Below, piece after piece: positions 34,628-43,944 of a stretch of DNA of 52,678 bases. The stretch spans positions 1 to 52,678 of the forward strand of contig JAAUPF010000023.1 in assembly GCA_012034575.1 (NCBI GenBank), in the 5' to 3' direction. How positions within the stretch are numbered: position 1 is the first letter of the stretch; the number at the start of each line of letters is the position of its first letter. The notes beneath the pieces are model-generated. The model was not told where the DNA came from and ran no database searches. It saw nothing but the letters and a program-made list of their open reading frames with translations. Origin of the DNA: Richelia sp. CSU_2_1. GTDB taxonomy: Bacteria; Cyanobacteriota; Cyanobacteriia; Cyanobacteriales; Microcoleaceae. The translations under genes and the position numbers were made by a program.

Positions 34628-34906
34628 TTTAAGAGACCATTCTTTAGGATACCAGCTTTAGAATCCCAGTCCAGCAAGGGTTCGGGAGCCGTAAGACCGG
34701 ACTCGCCCCACCTTTCTCAAGGGGGTATCTGTGCGAATTTAATGCTAATTCGAGGTTGCAGCCCACAAATCAAGTTTTAAAGTTGCAACCAAATTTATGC
34801 GAGTAAGAATTGCACGAGTCGGACATCTTAAAGAGATCTCCGACTAGCAAAACCTCAAATTTTCTGCCTAAATCCCATAACGGACAACTTGCAAATCGGG
34901 AAATAG

Positions 34907-35356
34907 CTATTCCGGCTGGCGTTCCAAAGTAGCCTCCATCGTACTCGTCAAGTAATGCCCCGACATAATACCGCTAGATTGGTAGTAGCGGTTGTCATCT
35001 ACGCGGTGGAGGGTATCAAAACCAGTCCGCCGCTGGCGTTCGTCTCCCAGTACCCAGTAACGCTGCACGATCGACTGCGGAGCAATCCAACCTTCGCCCT
35101 CCACCCGGCCGAGTTCGCTGTGTTGGAGTACAAAAGTATATTGCCTTTCATCGCTGTTGAGGTGTCCTCGGTACTGCAAAATAATCTCTTCGCGATCTCC
35201 TCCTGGAAACACGAGCTTCGTTACCATACTGAACCAATCTGTTCGGTTCCAGCTCACTAAAGTTTTGCCTTTAACCGTAATTGGCACACCATTGCGCTCA
35301 ATCCAACTTCCTTCGAGCGTCCATTGGCCTGATTCCATTAAAAACGTGTGAGCCAC
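34907..35356 (-). CDS. Conserved cyanobacterial beta-rich protein of unknown function
   Basis: About 150 residues, with strands suggesting a small beta-barrel or lipocalin-like fold: GQWTLEGSWIERNGVPITVK, KTLVSWNRTDWFSMVTKLVF, EIILQYRGHL, YTFVLQHSELGRVEGEGWI and NRYYQSSGIMSGHYLTSTME. It has no signal peptide or membrane helix. The start is uncertain: a GTG at 35356 is used, while an ATG at 35338 or a TTG at 35404 are alternatives. It is on the minus strand, downstream of anmK by about 80 bases. I do not know its function. Confidence 0.7.
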   Translation of the reverse strand: MAHTFLMESGQWTLEGSWIERNGVPITVKGKTLVSWNRTDWFSMVTKLVFPGGDREEIILQYRGHLNSDERQYTFVLQHSELGRVEGEGWIAPQSIVQRYWVLGDERQRRTGFDTLHRVDDNRYYQSSGIMSGHYLTSTMEATLERQPE

Positions 35357-35436
35357 AGTGCTGTTCCTATGCTTGTCCTGCTGGCTACAATGCTGGTGCA
35401 ACAACGCACAGCCGTTGTCCCTGAGACTCTATGCTA

Positions 35437-36639
35437 TCACGCCCAACTGTGCCAACAAGAGTTTATTTCTCCTAAAAGTACGGGCGCGCGAGCACCAGTA
35501 ACTTGAGGCAGGTTGCCGGGAATGCCCCGCACCCGCCAGTAGGCTAAAACCGCAAAAGCGATCGCCTCTTTAAAATCTACACTCAAGCCTGCCTCTGAGG
35601 TAGTCAGCACTTCTACAGGATGCAATAAGTCTTGCAATCGGCGTTTTAAGTAGAGATTGTGGCTGCCTCCCCCGCACAGCAAAACTCGATCGGGCATTTG
35701 CGGTAAAAAAGTTCGATAACTGCGAACGATCGAAGCTGCCGTCAGTTCTGTCAGAGTAGCCAGTAAGTCGGCAGGACTGAGGTTGTAAGCCTGGGCTTCG
35801 ATCGCGCAGCGGTGAAAATAATCAGTACCAAATAGCTCTCGACCGGTAGATTTGGGCGGTTTTTGGTGGAAAAACTCTTGTTTTAGCCACTCCTCTACCA
35901 AAGCTTGACAGGGATTTCCTTGCGCCGCCCAAGCTCCATCTACGTCGCAAGTTTTAGTACCTCCGGAGAAATGCTGCACTGCTAAGTCCAATAGGGAATT
36001 CGCCGGACCAGTATCGCAGCCCACAATTCCCTCCCCCAGGGTGGCAATCTCGGAGTTATCCCCCCATTTCTCTTGTTCCCGGCGAGGTAGATAAGTAAAA
36101 TTGCCTATGCCACCTAAATTTTGGATGCAGAGGCTGCGATCGGCTTGGGCCAGCAGGCAAGCATCAACTATTGACACTAAGGGCGCTCCCTGACCTCCAG
36201 CAGCTATGTCGGCCGATCGAAAGTTACTCACGGTTGTTATTCCCGTCAGTTGAGCAATCAGAGCTCCCCGGCCCAATTGCACGCTGTAGCCCATTTCTGC
36301 GCCCGATATCTTTTTCTCTCCGAACTGGGCCGGCCGGTGGTAGATTGTTTGACCGTGAGAACCGATTAATTCGGCATTACCATATTCTGTTTGAATTGTC
36401 AAGGCTGCGGTTGCAAATTCTCGGGCGATCGCATCGTCCAATTCAGCTAGTTCAGCAACTGACAGAGATGCCCCGGCACACACAGAGAGAATTTGCGATC
36501 GCAAATCAGCAGGATAAGGAAAAGTCTTACCGCCGACGAACTCAACTTGCAAATCGGTTTGAGAACCGATCGCATCCACCAAAGCAACATCAATGCCATC
36601 CACCGAAGTGCCGCTGATCGAACCGATAACGCGAACCAT
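35437..36639 (-). CDS. anmK: Anhydro-N-acetylmuramic acid kinase
   Basis: Phosphorylates and opens 1,6-anhydro-MurNAc during peptidoglycan recycling; cytosolic, sugar-kinase (ASKHA) fold. N-terminal ATP-binding motif [18 protein letters not shown], then [13 protein letters not shown], the sugar-binding Asp region [39 protein letters not shown], and the late nucleotide-binding [12 protein letters not shown]. Length 400 is slightly longer than the family norm. A TTTTAGA array lies just before its ATG at 36639. Confidence 0.94.
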   Translation of the reverse strand: MVRVIGSISGTSVDGIDVALVDAIGSQTDLQVEFVGGKTFPYPADLRSQILSVCAGASLSVAELAELDDAIAREFATAALTIQTEYGNAELIGSHGQTIYHRPAQFGEKKISGAEMGYSVQLGRGALIAQLTGITTVSNFRSADIAAGGQGAPLVSIVDACLLAQADRSLCIQNLGGIGNFTYLPRREQEKWGDNSEIATLGEGIVGCDTGPANSLLDLAVQHFSGGTKTCDVDGAWAAQGNPCQALVEEWLKQEFFHQKPPKSTGRELFGTDYFHRCAIEAQAYNLSPADLLATLTELTAASIVRSYRTFLPQMPDRVLLCGGGSHNLYLKRRLQDLLHPVEVLTTSEAGLSVDFKEAIAFAVLAYWRVRGIPGNLPQVTGARAPVLLGEINSCWHSWA

Positions 36640-36641
36640 GC

Positions 36642-36683
36642 GATTTTAGATTTTAGATTTTAGATTTTAGATTTTAGATTTTT
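36642..36683. repeat. TTTTAGA heptamer array upstream of anmK
   Basis: Six tandem units of GATTTTA, period 7, beginning three bases upstream of the anmK start codon. Like the ATTACCA arrays at 125 and 3673, it abuts a start codon and leaves no space for a Shine-Dalgarno site. Confidence 0.8.
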
Positions 36684-36809
36684 GAGTTTCGATCGAAAGC
36701 TGAGAGGATGCGCGAGGTAGAAACTGTTGACAGCTTTGATATTTGGACTTACCTTAGATTGCCCGTTGCGATCGGATTTACGTAGGTTGCCAGAAGTAGC
36801 ACAAGGAGA

Positions 36810-37544
36810 TTATTTTAGGGGATCGATCGCCACAATCACCACAGTAATATTATCGCGTCCCCCTTTTTCCTTAGCAGCTTCAATCAAAGCAGTTGCAGCA
36901 GCCTCGCAGGCGCGAGTAGATTTCAGATGCGAAGCAATCAAAGGATCGGACAATTCCTCCGTCAAGCCGTCGCTGCACAGCAACAGTCGATCTCCAGGTT
37001 TTACTTCTACTGGCAAAATATCTATCTCGTGCAAATCCTCCCGCCCCAGACACTGCGACAAAACGTGACGCCAGGGATGAGTTCTAGCTTGTTCCGGAGT
37101 GAGAGCTTTTTTCTTGACAGCCTGAGCCACCCAAGTCTGGTCCTCAGTAATCTGTTCCAAACGAGCTCCATGCAAGCGGTACAAGCGAGAGTCGCCAATA
37201 TTAGCGCACCAAGGACGCCCCTCATCCCTAAAGATGACAGCCACAGCCGTAGTCCCCATATCAGCGCGCTCGGGGTGCTTGAGCTGATCGGTCAAAATAG
37301 CTTGATTTGCCGTTAAAAAAGCCTTTTCCAAAAGCAGGGGAGAATCCTCCGGTCCTTCCCAATGTTCCACCAGATAAGATTGAATCGCCCCGGCTGCGAT
37401 CCTACTTGCTTCTTGGCCTCCTGCGTGTCCTCCCATGCCGTCGGCCACGATGAAAAATCGCCCGTCAGAGTCTATGTAGTACGAATCCTGGTTTACGGAA
37501 CGAACTAGCCCTGTGTCTGTCTTACCTGCAAAAGAGGGTTTCAT
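36810..37544 (-). CDS. PP2C-family protein phosphatase, PphA-like
   Basis: Short, single-domain PP2C of 244 residues. Motifs: LVRSVNQDSYY, FFIVADGMGGHAGG (metal-binding Asp/Gly), ERADMGTTAVAVI, CANIGDSRLYRL, QITEDQTWVAQAV, RHVLSQCLGREDL, LLLCSDGLTEELS and GGRDNITVVIV. Sequence and length are close to Synechocystis PphA, which dephosphorylates PII, but the substrate here is not shown. It has no zinc ribbons, in contrast to the PP2C at 2653. Upstream of anmK on the same strand with a 170-base gap. Confidence 0.9.
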   Translation of the reverse strand: MKPSFAGKTDTGLVRSVNQDSYYIDSDGRFFIVADGMGGHAGGQEASRIAAGAIQSYLVEHWEGPEDSPLLLEKAFLTANQAILTDQLKHPERADMGTTAVAVIFRDEGRPWCANIGDSRLYRLHGARLEQITEDQTWVAQAVKKKALTPEQARTHPWRHVLSQCLGREDLHEIDILPVEVKPGDRLLLCSDGLTEELSDPLIASHLKSTRACEAAATALIEAAKEKGGRDNITVVIVAIDPLK

Positions 37545-37927
37545 GGATTGGGTATGGGACTCATCAAACTGAGAAGTGTAGATACAAATCGTACAATTTT
37601 CGCGCTCGCAATTTACACTTTGAAGGGGAAACTAAGATTTATACTTAGTACCCCGCACGCTCGCGAGTTTGGAAAAAATTGTACTTCCTTAACCGATTGT
37701 AGATCGTCTTTTGCCCATCCCATGTGAAAAGTTAGGTAATTCAACAAAGACAGGAGTTACGCACTCCTGGGTTCAGAAACCGATTTTTTAAGAGTCTGAG
37801 GCTAAAATTCGTTCTCCCATCCAGAATTACCGCCAAAAACTAGGTTTCTCGGGGATTTACAGCCTCGGAAAATTTTAAGCTTAAGCTCGATCGAGACTTG
37901 CCAAAGCAGAACCAGAAAAATCAAAAA
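37545..37927. other. Spacer between ABC1 kinase and PP2C genes
   Basis: No gene or RNA recognised. A segment near 37750 (AGGAGTTACGCACTCCTG) is a small hairpin common in these genomes. It must contain the PP2C promoter at its left. Confidence 0.5.
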
Positions 37928-38671
37928 TTACGACATCCTGTCAAGACGATCGATCCGCTTAAACAAGCGCAGCAGAATAAAACCCGTACCTGCAGCCAGC
38001 AAAGCCACAGCCCCCGCCGCCCATACTTGATTGCTGACAAACAAAATAGTCGCCGACAAAATCAAAGCACTCAAAACCAAAGCATAATTCGTGCTCATTT
38101 GCACGCTGCTGATGCGCCTGAGCAAGCGTTCTGTTTCTGCTGAACGGACGCGAATCCGCAAATCGCCCTGTTCTAGCTTCTCAATAGTCTCCTCGATCCG
38201 GCGCGGCAGACCCAAGGCGCTCGAACTCACCTGAGCCGCTTGACGGCCGATTTCGTTAAAAATGCTGCTAGTTGTATCCGTGCCGTTTCCATTATTCATG
38301 AGCTGCATGGCAAAAGGCTGTGCCACCTCCATAAAATTAAACTCGGGATCTAAACCCCGGCCCACTCCTTCGATCGTCGAAAAAGCCCGCATGACAAACG
38401 TAAAAGTAGCGGGGAACCGAAAAGGTTGGTTGTAAGCAATATCGTAAAGATCGTCGGTAATTGCGCTCACCGACTGAGTTTCAAAAGGCTTGTCCATGAA
38501 GTTATCCAGCATATACTGGATGCTGCGACGCACCGGGCTCATATCCCCCGTCGGCACCAAAGCCCCCAAATTAATCAAAGAATCCATAATCCGCTGACCA
38601 TCTTTAGAAGCAATGCCGTAAAGCGTCTCCATCAATCCTTCCCGGACGTTGGACTGGATTTGCCCCATCAT
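37928..38671 (-). CDS. ABC1/UbiB-family atypical kinase, C-terminal part (downstream frameshift fragment)
   Basis: C-terminal part of an ABC1K/UbiB-family protein. It begins at MMGQIQ, directly after the expected DFG motif (FYDFG, found just upstream in this frame), and continues with a helical region and two hydrophobic helices near the end (about 195-235; LVLSALILSATILFV and AVALLAAGTGFILL). The real start is upstream at 39701. Two missing bases, near 38697 and 38743, account for the break. In cyanobacteria and plastids ABC1 kinases act in prenylquinone metabolism. Confidence 0.87.
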   Translation of the reverse strand: MMGQIQSNVREGLMETLYGIASKDGQRIMDSLINLGALVPTGDMSPVRRSIQYMLDNFMDKPFETQSVSAITDDLYDIAYNQPFRFPATFTFVMRAFSTIEGVGRGLDPEFNFMEVAQPFAMQLMNNGNGTDTTSSIFNEIGRQAAQVSSSALGLPRRIEETIEKLEQGDLRIRVRSAETERLLRRISSVQMSTNYALVLSALILSATILFVSNQVWAAGAVALLAAGTGFILLRLFKRIDRLDRMS

Positions 38672-39701
38672 GCCGAAATCGTAAAAAATCAGAGATCCTC
38701 GGGACTGACAGCAATATTGCCGGGGTGAGGATCGGCGTGAAAAAACCGTCGTTGAGCAACTGCTGCAAATAAGCTTTAGCGCCCAACTTGGCGATCGACT
38801 TGCGATCGATTCCCGAAGCCTCTAAAGCTTCGTAGTGACTGATTTTAATTCCCGGCAAGTATTCCAAAGTCAGCACTCGTGGAGCCGCGTAGCGCCAATA
38901 CACCCGCGGCACCATTACCCAGTCCCTGTCCCGAAAATTGCGGCGAAAAGTATCGGCATTGCGCCCTTCATTGAGGTAATCAATTTCCAGCCACAGAATC
39001 CGGCAGCATTCCTCGTAAATCCCCAGCCAATCGCGACCTCGCCCCCACTTGGGATGGTTTTGAAAATAGCGGGCGATACCCTTGAGAATCTCCAAATCGA
39101 TCTCGAACAGTTTGCGCAGTCCCGGTCTCTGCACCTTGACCACCACTTCCGGGCCCGAGTGCAGTTGAGCTTTGTGTACCTGCCCCAAACTGGCAGCAGC
39201 TAGGGGTACGGGGTCGAAGCTGCGGAAGAGTTCGGCAACGCTTTTGCCTAAATCCTGCTCGACAATTACCTCTACCTGTTCGTAGCTGAAAGCAGGAACC
39301 TTATCTTGCAGCTTGGAAAGTTCCTCGACGAATTCTGCCGGGAACAAATCGGCACGAGTAGAAAATAACTGCCCTACCTTAATGAAAGTCGGACCCAAAT
39401 CCAAGAGAGTTTCGCGCACCCATACAGCCTGAAAGCGCCGTCTGGCAACTTTCTTTTCTTCACTGACACCTCCCCAGTAGCTCCAATCTTTGCTGTCGAG
39501 CCACAGCCAAGTCAGCCAGATCAGTACAAAAGCCCAAATGTCGAAGAAACGACGCCGGCGCGAGTATTTGTCGCGGTTCCAACGGTAAGCTTTACTTCCG
39601 TAAGATTTGCCGGCGGTTTTTGGCGCAGCGTCGCCGTCGCGCTTTGCGTACCGCTTGCGATTAACAGAGTCATCAAGGAGAGCAGACACTTGGGTTCCCA
39701 A
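38604..39701 (-). CDS. ABC1/UbiB-family atypical kinase, N-terminal part (frameshifted)
   Basis: N-terminal and kinase-like part: membrane-proximal hydrophobic helix (IWAFVLIWLTWLWLDS), the family KxGQ motif (FIKVGQLFSTRADLFP), the alanine-rich loop PLAAASLGQVHKA that replaces the glycine loop, VVVKVQRPG with the Lys, and LTLEYLPG. The frame is right up to NDGFF; then family sequence HADPHPGNI is found in another frame, because GGTTTTTTC should carry a seventh T. A second base is missing near 38697 to reach LIFYDFGMMGQ. All catalytic motifs are intact once two bases are restored, arguing against real decay. The start TTG at 39701 has no obvious ribosome-binding site and may be further in. Confidence 0.88.
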   Translation of the reverse strand: MGTQVSALLDDSVNRKRYAKRDGDAAPKTAGKSYGSKAYRWNRDKYSRRRRFFDIWAFVLIWLTWLWLDSKDWSYWGGVSEEKKVARRRFQAVWVRETLLDLGPTFIKVGQLFSTRADLFPAEFVEELSKLQDKVPAFSYEQVEVIVEQDLGKSVAELFRSFDPVPLAAASLGQVHKAQLHSGPEVVVKVQRPGLRKLFEIDLEILKGIARYFQNHPKWGRGRDWLGIYEECCRILWLEIDYLNEGRNADTFRRNFRDRDWVMVPRVYWRYAAPRVLTLEYLPGIKISHYEALEASGIDRKSIAKLGAKAYLQQLLNDGFFTPILTPAILLSVPRISDFLRFRHDGANPVQRPGRIDGDALRHCF

Positions 39702-39854
39702 ATTTTTATTTTATGTTGTTAGTAGGATTTTAATTGACAGGCTCAATCCTTCTCCTGCGCTAGCTCCCAGTCTAAAGACGCGGGACTTTAACGGTTGTGG
39801 TTTTTCAGAGCGCAGCGATTTGCGCTCGTTGAGTGAATGGCTGTGAGAGTCGCC

Positions 39855-40187
39855 CTAGGACAAACTGCTGCGGTAACGCTGCAACTCCGATCGCACCCTT
39901 GCGACTTCGGCCCGCAAATCATCTATGGTCGCTTGCAAGTCGGCGGGCTGGATGTCTGCATCGCTGCTGCTGGGGCTGCCGGCATTTCGGGTTTGCATTG
40001 CTAGTTCCGCTTCTCTGTTGGCGCGTTCGGCGACTCTATCGGTGAACTGTCGCAGGCGTTGCCTTTGTTCGGCATCAAATTTGCCGAGTTCGGCGAGGGC
40101 GTTGGTGGCTGCGCTCTCTAGTTGTTCGTACAGTGCTTCTGCAAGGGCTCTGCCTACAAAAAAGGCATGGATTGGGGGTTTACTCAT
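39855..40187 (-). CDS. Small conserved cyanobacterial protein (DUF6825-like)
   Basis: A 110-residue, largely helical protein: PIHAFFVGRALAEALYEQLE, NALAELGKFDAEQRQRLRQF, then a Ser-rich linker and a terminal coiled coil (LQATIDDLRAEVARVRSELQ). This pattern matches a thylakoid-associated or cytosolic protein family conserved in cyanobacteria, remembered as DUF6825. It is upstream of the ABC1 kinase on the same strand by about 150 bases, which fits a shared role, although none is known. Confidence 0.75.
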   Translation of the reverse strand: MSKPPIHAFFVGRALAEALYEQLESAATNALAELGKFDAEQRQRLRQFTDRVAERANREAELAMQTRNAGSPSSSDADIQPADLQATIDDLRAEVARVRSELQRYRSSLS

Positions 40188-40578
40188 GACAAACTCTTTG
40201 TGCGCTTCCGCAAGAAATTATAACTTGGTTCTCCCTGATGGTGCTTGCTCCGAAAGAAAGGGAGATGGGGCAGTTGGTGGAGAGTTCGTTTTGCAGGCGA
40301 TGCCCCAAGCTGTTTGTTGCGGGGGTGTCGATCGTGCTGGGGCTATTTGGGGGAAGCTGGCTGCCCGCGACAAATGGCGGATTCTGCAAGACTGTTCCTG
40401 TAACTTGTTTCTGACAGGAGAGCAAACTCGGCAGCCAATCCTTTGTAGCGCCTAACCCTGGGGTACAGTTGGGAGTTACATACAATATCATTTAATGGTT
40501 GTAACTTGGAGCTTTAAGTCCTGCAGACAGTATCAACTAGCCGTTAAGTTACAGTGAGAATAAAGGCTTGTTATAGAA
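40188..40578. other. Spacer between DUF6825-like gene and diguanylate cyclase gene
   Basis: Divergent promoter region of 391 bases. Open frames are shadows without recognisable protein content. No repeat or RNA gene recognised. Confidence 0.5.
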
Positions 40579-43500
40579 ATGAAAGACTGCCATTTGTTAG
40601 AAGGGGTTTTGGGTTCGTCTGAAGATCGATACCGCTCGGTTGTTGAGGAGCAAACAGAATTAATTTGCCGATTTTTACCCGACGGTACTCTAACATTTGT
40701 TAACAAATCATTTTGCTGCTATTTTTCCCAGCAGTCCGAGCCGCCGATCGGACAAAACTTTTTTCAGCTAATTTTGCCAGCTCCAGGAGAAGCGGATCTG
40801 CAGCACTTGCTGTCTTTGCACCCAGAACATCCGGTGGTGACTTGCGAACGCCGGATGCAATGCACATCGGGGGCTGTGCGCTGGCTGCAGTGGACGGATA
40901 AGGCGATTTTCGATCGCGCCGATCGGTTAGTAGAATTTCAGTCTGTAGGTAGAGATATTACTGCCAGTAAACTGTTAGGACAGCACGATCGAGATCTGTT
41001 GCACTTGTTGGGGAGGGCAGTGAAAGATAGCGCACTTTACTTGTTAGATGTTAGGGGAAGCATTGTTAGCTGGAACTCCGACGCGCAAAATATCTACGGA
41101 TTTCCAGAAACGGAAATAGTCGGTCAGAGTTTTTCCTGTTTGTTCCCCAGCGAATCGATCGAACTCGGACAGCCTTTGGATTATTTGCAGCAGGCACAAA
41201 ATCAAGAATTTTATGAAGTAGAAAGTAAAAGAATTCGGGCTGACGGATCGGAGTTTTGGGTAAATGCTGCGCTCGCACCTTTGCACGACAATACCGGCAA
41301 AATTTGCGGCTTTGCTGAAGCGGTGCGCGACATTACAGAACGCCTGGATACCGCAGCAGCTTTAACAGAAATTCAAGCAAAATATCAAACTCTATTGCAA
41401 ATTTGTCCGGCAGGAATTATCGTTACTGATGCTAGCAACAATATTTGCGAAACCAATCCTGCTGCTGAATTAATCTTAGAAAGATCGAGTATTCATCAAG
41501 ATTTGCCAAACAGCAATCTTGTCGCATGGCAAATGCTGTCCGATAACGGCACTCCGATGGCAAATTCAGAAGGGGCGATCGCCCAAGCTATAGCATCCCA
41601 ACAGGGTGTTGATAATGTAGAAGCCAGAATTGTTAAAGCCAACGGCGAGACGGTGCGGGCGAGGGTGACAGCAGCGCCAATTCCCTCAGCTAGCGGAGCG
41701 ACTGCGATCGCGATCTCGGACATCAGCGAGATCGAGCAACACGAAGCAGCGATCTATCAACTCGAACAAAAATTAGAAACTGTATTAGAAAATATACCAG
41801 ATATTGTCGCAATTTATGATAAAGAGTTGCAACAATTACCTACCAATTCAAAAGTCAAAATAGTACCAGAAGTAGCTGATAAAACAATCAATTTGATTGC
41901 AGAAAGATGGGAAATACCGCCAGCAAAAGAGGCAATTTGGCAGCAAGCAATTCAAAGTGCATTCGCTACGGGAACGCAGCAATTAACTGAATTAGAGCGA
42001 TCGATCGCAGGCGAAATTAAATCTTATCAAGCCCGCTTGGTGCCGCAGTTCGATCGAGACGGTTCGGTAGCCTCGGTACTCGCCATCGCCCGCAACAGAG
42101 ACGAATCGCAATCCCAGTACACCCAACCAACATTCGGACAGCAGAAAGAATTTTTGCAAACAATTTTTGACTGCCTACCGGTGATGGTATCTGTTTGCGA
42201 TTCCGGGGGCGAGTTGCAGTTAGTCAACCGGGAATGGGAACTGGTCATGGGTTGGTCTTATTTAGAAGCTGCAAACATAGATTTGTTAGCTGAATGCTAT
42301 CCGGATTTAGCCCGCAGGCAAACAGTGAGAGAAACGATCGCCCGATCGGACGGCAAATGGTATGATTTCCCAACAAAAGTCCGGGATGGAAGCATTGCAG
42401 ACATTTCTTGGGCGAGCATCCAACTGTCAGACGGCACTCGGATCGCCATCGGTCAAAATCTCATCGAACGCAAACAGGCAGAAGCAGCACTGCGGGCCAG
42501 CGAAGAAAGATTTAGCGCTACTTTCGACCAAGCCGCCGTCGGGATGGTAACTTTCCTGCCCAACGGACGCTTTTTCCGCATCAATCAAAAATTTTGCGAT
42601 ATTGTGGGTTACGATCGCGCCGAACTGCTGGCTAAAACCTACTTTGAAATTACGCACCCTGAAGATTTGCAGGCAGATTTGGCCTACGCCCGATCGCTGT
42701 ACGCCAGCGAAATCGCCAATTATTCGATCGAAAAACGCTACATCCGCAAAGATGGCATCCCCGTTTGGGTAAATTTGAGCGCTTCCCTGGTGCGCAATTC
42801 TGAAGGGGTTCCGCAGTATAGCCTTGCAGTGGTAGAAGATATCAGCGTCCGCAAGCAAGTAGAAGCCAACTTAGAGAGAGCTTACAACAGCCTGCAGGAA
42901 CGCGAGGAACTGTACCGCACTCTGACAACTCATGCCCCTGTAGGCATTTTCCAGACTAACGCTGAGGGAGAAATAACATTTGTCAACGAGCAATGGTGCG
43001 AAATTGCAGGGATGACTCGCGAAGAGGTAACAGATAACGGCTGGAGGGAAGCTTTGCATCCCGAAGACTGGGAACGCTTGCGAGCAATGCGGGAAATCCC
43101 CCAGCGGCAGTACCAGCAGCAAGCGGGGCAAGAACATGGCGGTGGCGAAATGCTGGCAACCCAAACAGTGCGGCCGGTAGAATACAGGTTTGTAGCAGCA
43201 GATGGCAAAATCTCTTGGGCAATTGGTAACAGTTCGCCTTTGCGGGATGCTAAGGGTAAGTTTCAGGGAATTATCGGTACTTTACTCGATATTAGCGATC
43301 GCAAAAAAGCAGAGGAACGTTTAGCAAAAATTAACGAGTGCTTTTTAGAATTCAGCGGCGATCCGACGGAGAATATCAACCGCTTGATAGCCTTGTGCGG
43401 GGAACTTTTAGGTGCTAGCTGCGCCCTTTACAACCGCCTTCTGGGGGAAATGCTCTGTTCTTTAGGACAGTGGTACGCGGATGGAGAATGCCACCGCGAT

Positions 43501-43944
43501 CGGGGCGAGGCGGCCCAGATTTGCCACGCAGCAATTCAAGCGGGTACGGACGAATTAGTAGTAGTTCGCAATTCGATCGAGGGCGGTGACTGCGGTGACG
43601 AGCGGCTGCAAACCTATCTCGCTCAGCCCGTGAAATGCCAAAATATCGGCGTCGGGGCCCTGTGCGCGGCCTACCGATCGAACTTGATGCCGAGCGAGGA
43701 CGAGCGGAGAGTGATGGGGATTATTGCCGGGGCGATCGGGGTTGAAGAAGAGCGCCTCCGGGTAGAAGAGGCTTTGAGGCTGCAAACAGAGCGAGAGCAC
43801 CTGATGGGGGCGATCGCCCAGCGCGTCCGCCAATCTCTTGATATGGAAGCGATTCTCAATACTACGGTAGCGGAAGTGCGACAGTTTCTTAACTGCGACA
43901 GGGTGGCGATTTTTGTCTGGGCGCGGGGGGCACGAGCAAGGTAA
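40579..43944 (+). CDS. Multi-PAS/GAF sensor diguanylate cyclase, N-terminal part (frameshifted)
   Basis: Cytosolic sensor array without TM helices. Six to seven PAS units are visible (starting near residues 12, 138, 265, 395, 528, 640 and 775), several with PAC-type endings such as GRDITASK, VRDITERLD, VEDISVRKQ and LLDISDRKK. A GAF-like segment follows (about 925-1060) and a second GAF begins at about 1075 (QSLDMEAILNTTVAEVRQFL). The frame is lost in the G run at about 43925-43930: RVAIFVWARG should continue GTSKVMTEAVAPEW, found in the next frame. Restoring one G gives a protein of about 1445 residues ending in GGDEF. Confidence 0.85.
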   Translation: MKDCHLLEGVLGSSEDRYRSVVEEQTELICRFLPDGTLTFVNKSFCCYFSQQSEPPIGQNFFQLILPAPGEADLQHLLSLHPEHPVVTCERRMQCTSGAVRWLQWTDKAIFDRADRLVEFQSVGRDITASKLLGQHDRDLLHLLGRAVKDSALYLLDVRGSIVSWNSDAQNIYGFPETEIVGQSFSCLFPSESIELGQPLDYLQQAQNQEFYEVESKRIRADGSEFWVNAALAPLHDNTGKICGFAEAVRDITERLDTAAALTEIQAKYQTLLQICPAGIIVTDASNNICETNPAAELILERSSIHQDLPNSNLVAWQMLSDNGTPMANSEGAIAQAIASQQGVDNVEARIVKANGETVRARVTAAPIPSASGATAIAISDISEIEQHEAAIYQLEQKLETVLENIPDIVAIYDKELQQLPTNSKVKIVPEVADKTINLIAERWEIPPAKEAIWQQAIQSAFATGTQQLTELERSIAGEIKSYQARLVPQFDRDGSVASVLAIARNRDESQSQYTQPTFGQQKEFLQTIFDCLPVMVSVCDSGGELQLVNREWELVMGWSYLEAANIDLLAECYPDLARRQTVRETIARSDGKWYDFPTKVRDGSIADISWASIQLSDGTRIAIGQNLIERKQAEAALRASEERFSATFDQAAVGMVTFLPNGRFFRINQKFCDIVGYDRAELLAKTYFEITHPEDLQADLAYARSLYASEIANYSIEKRYIRKDGIPVWVNLSASLVRNSEGVPQYSLAVVEDISVRKQVEANLERAYNSLQEREELYRTLTTHAPVGIFQTNAEGEITFVNEQWCEIAGMTREEVTDNGWREALHPEDWERLRAMREIPQRQYQQQAGQEHGGGEMLATQTVRPVEYRFVAADGKISWAIGNSSPLRDAKGKFQGIIGTLLDISDRKKAEERLAKINECFLEFSGDPTENINRLIALCGELLGASCALYNRLLGEMLCSLGQWYADGECHRDRGEAAQICHAAIQAGTDELVVVRNSIEGGDCGDERLQTYLAQPVKCQNIGVGALCAAYRSNLMPSEDERRVMGIIAGAIGVEEERLRVEEALRLQTEREHLMGAIAQRVRQSLDMEAILNTTVAEVRQFLNCDRVAIFVWARGARAR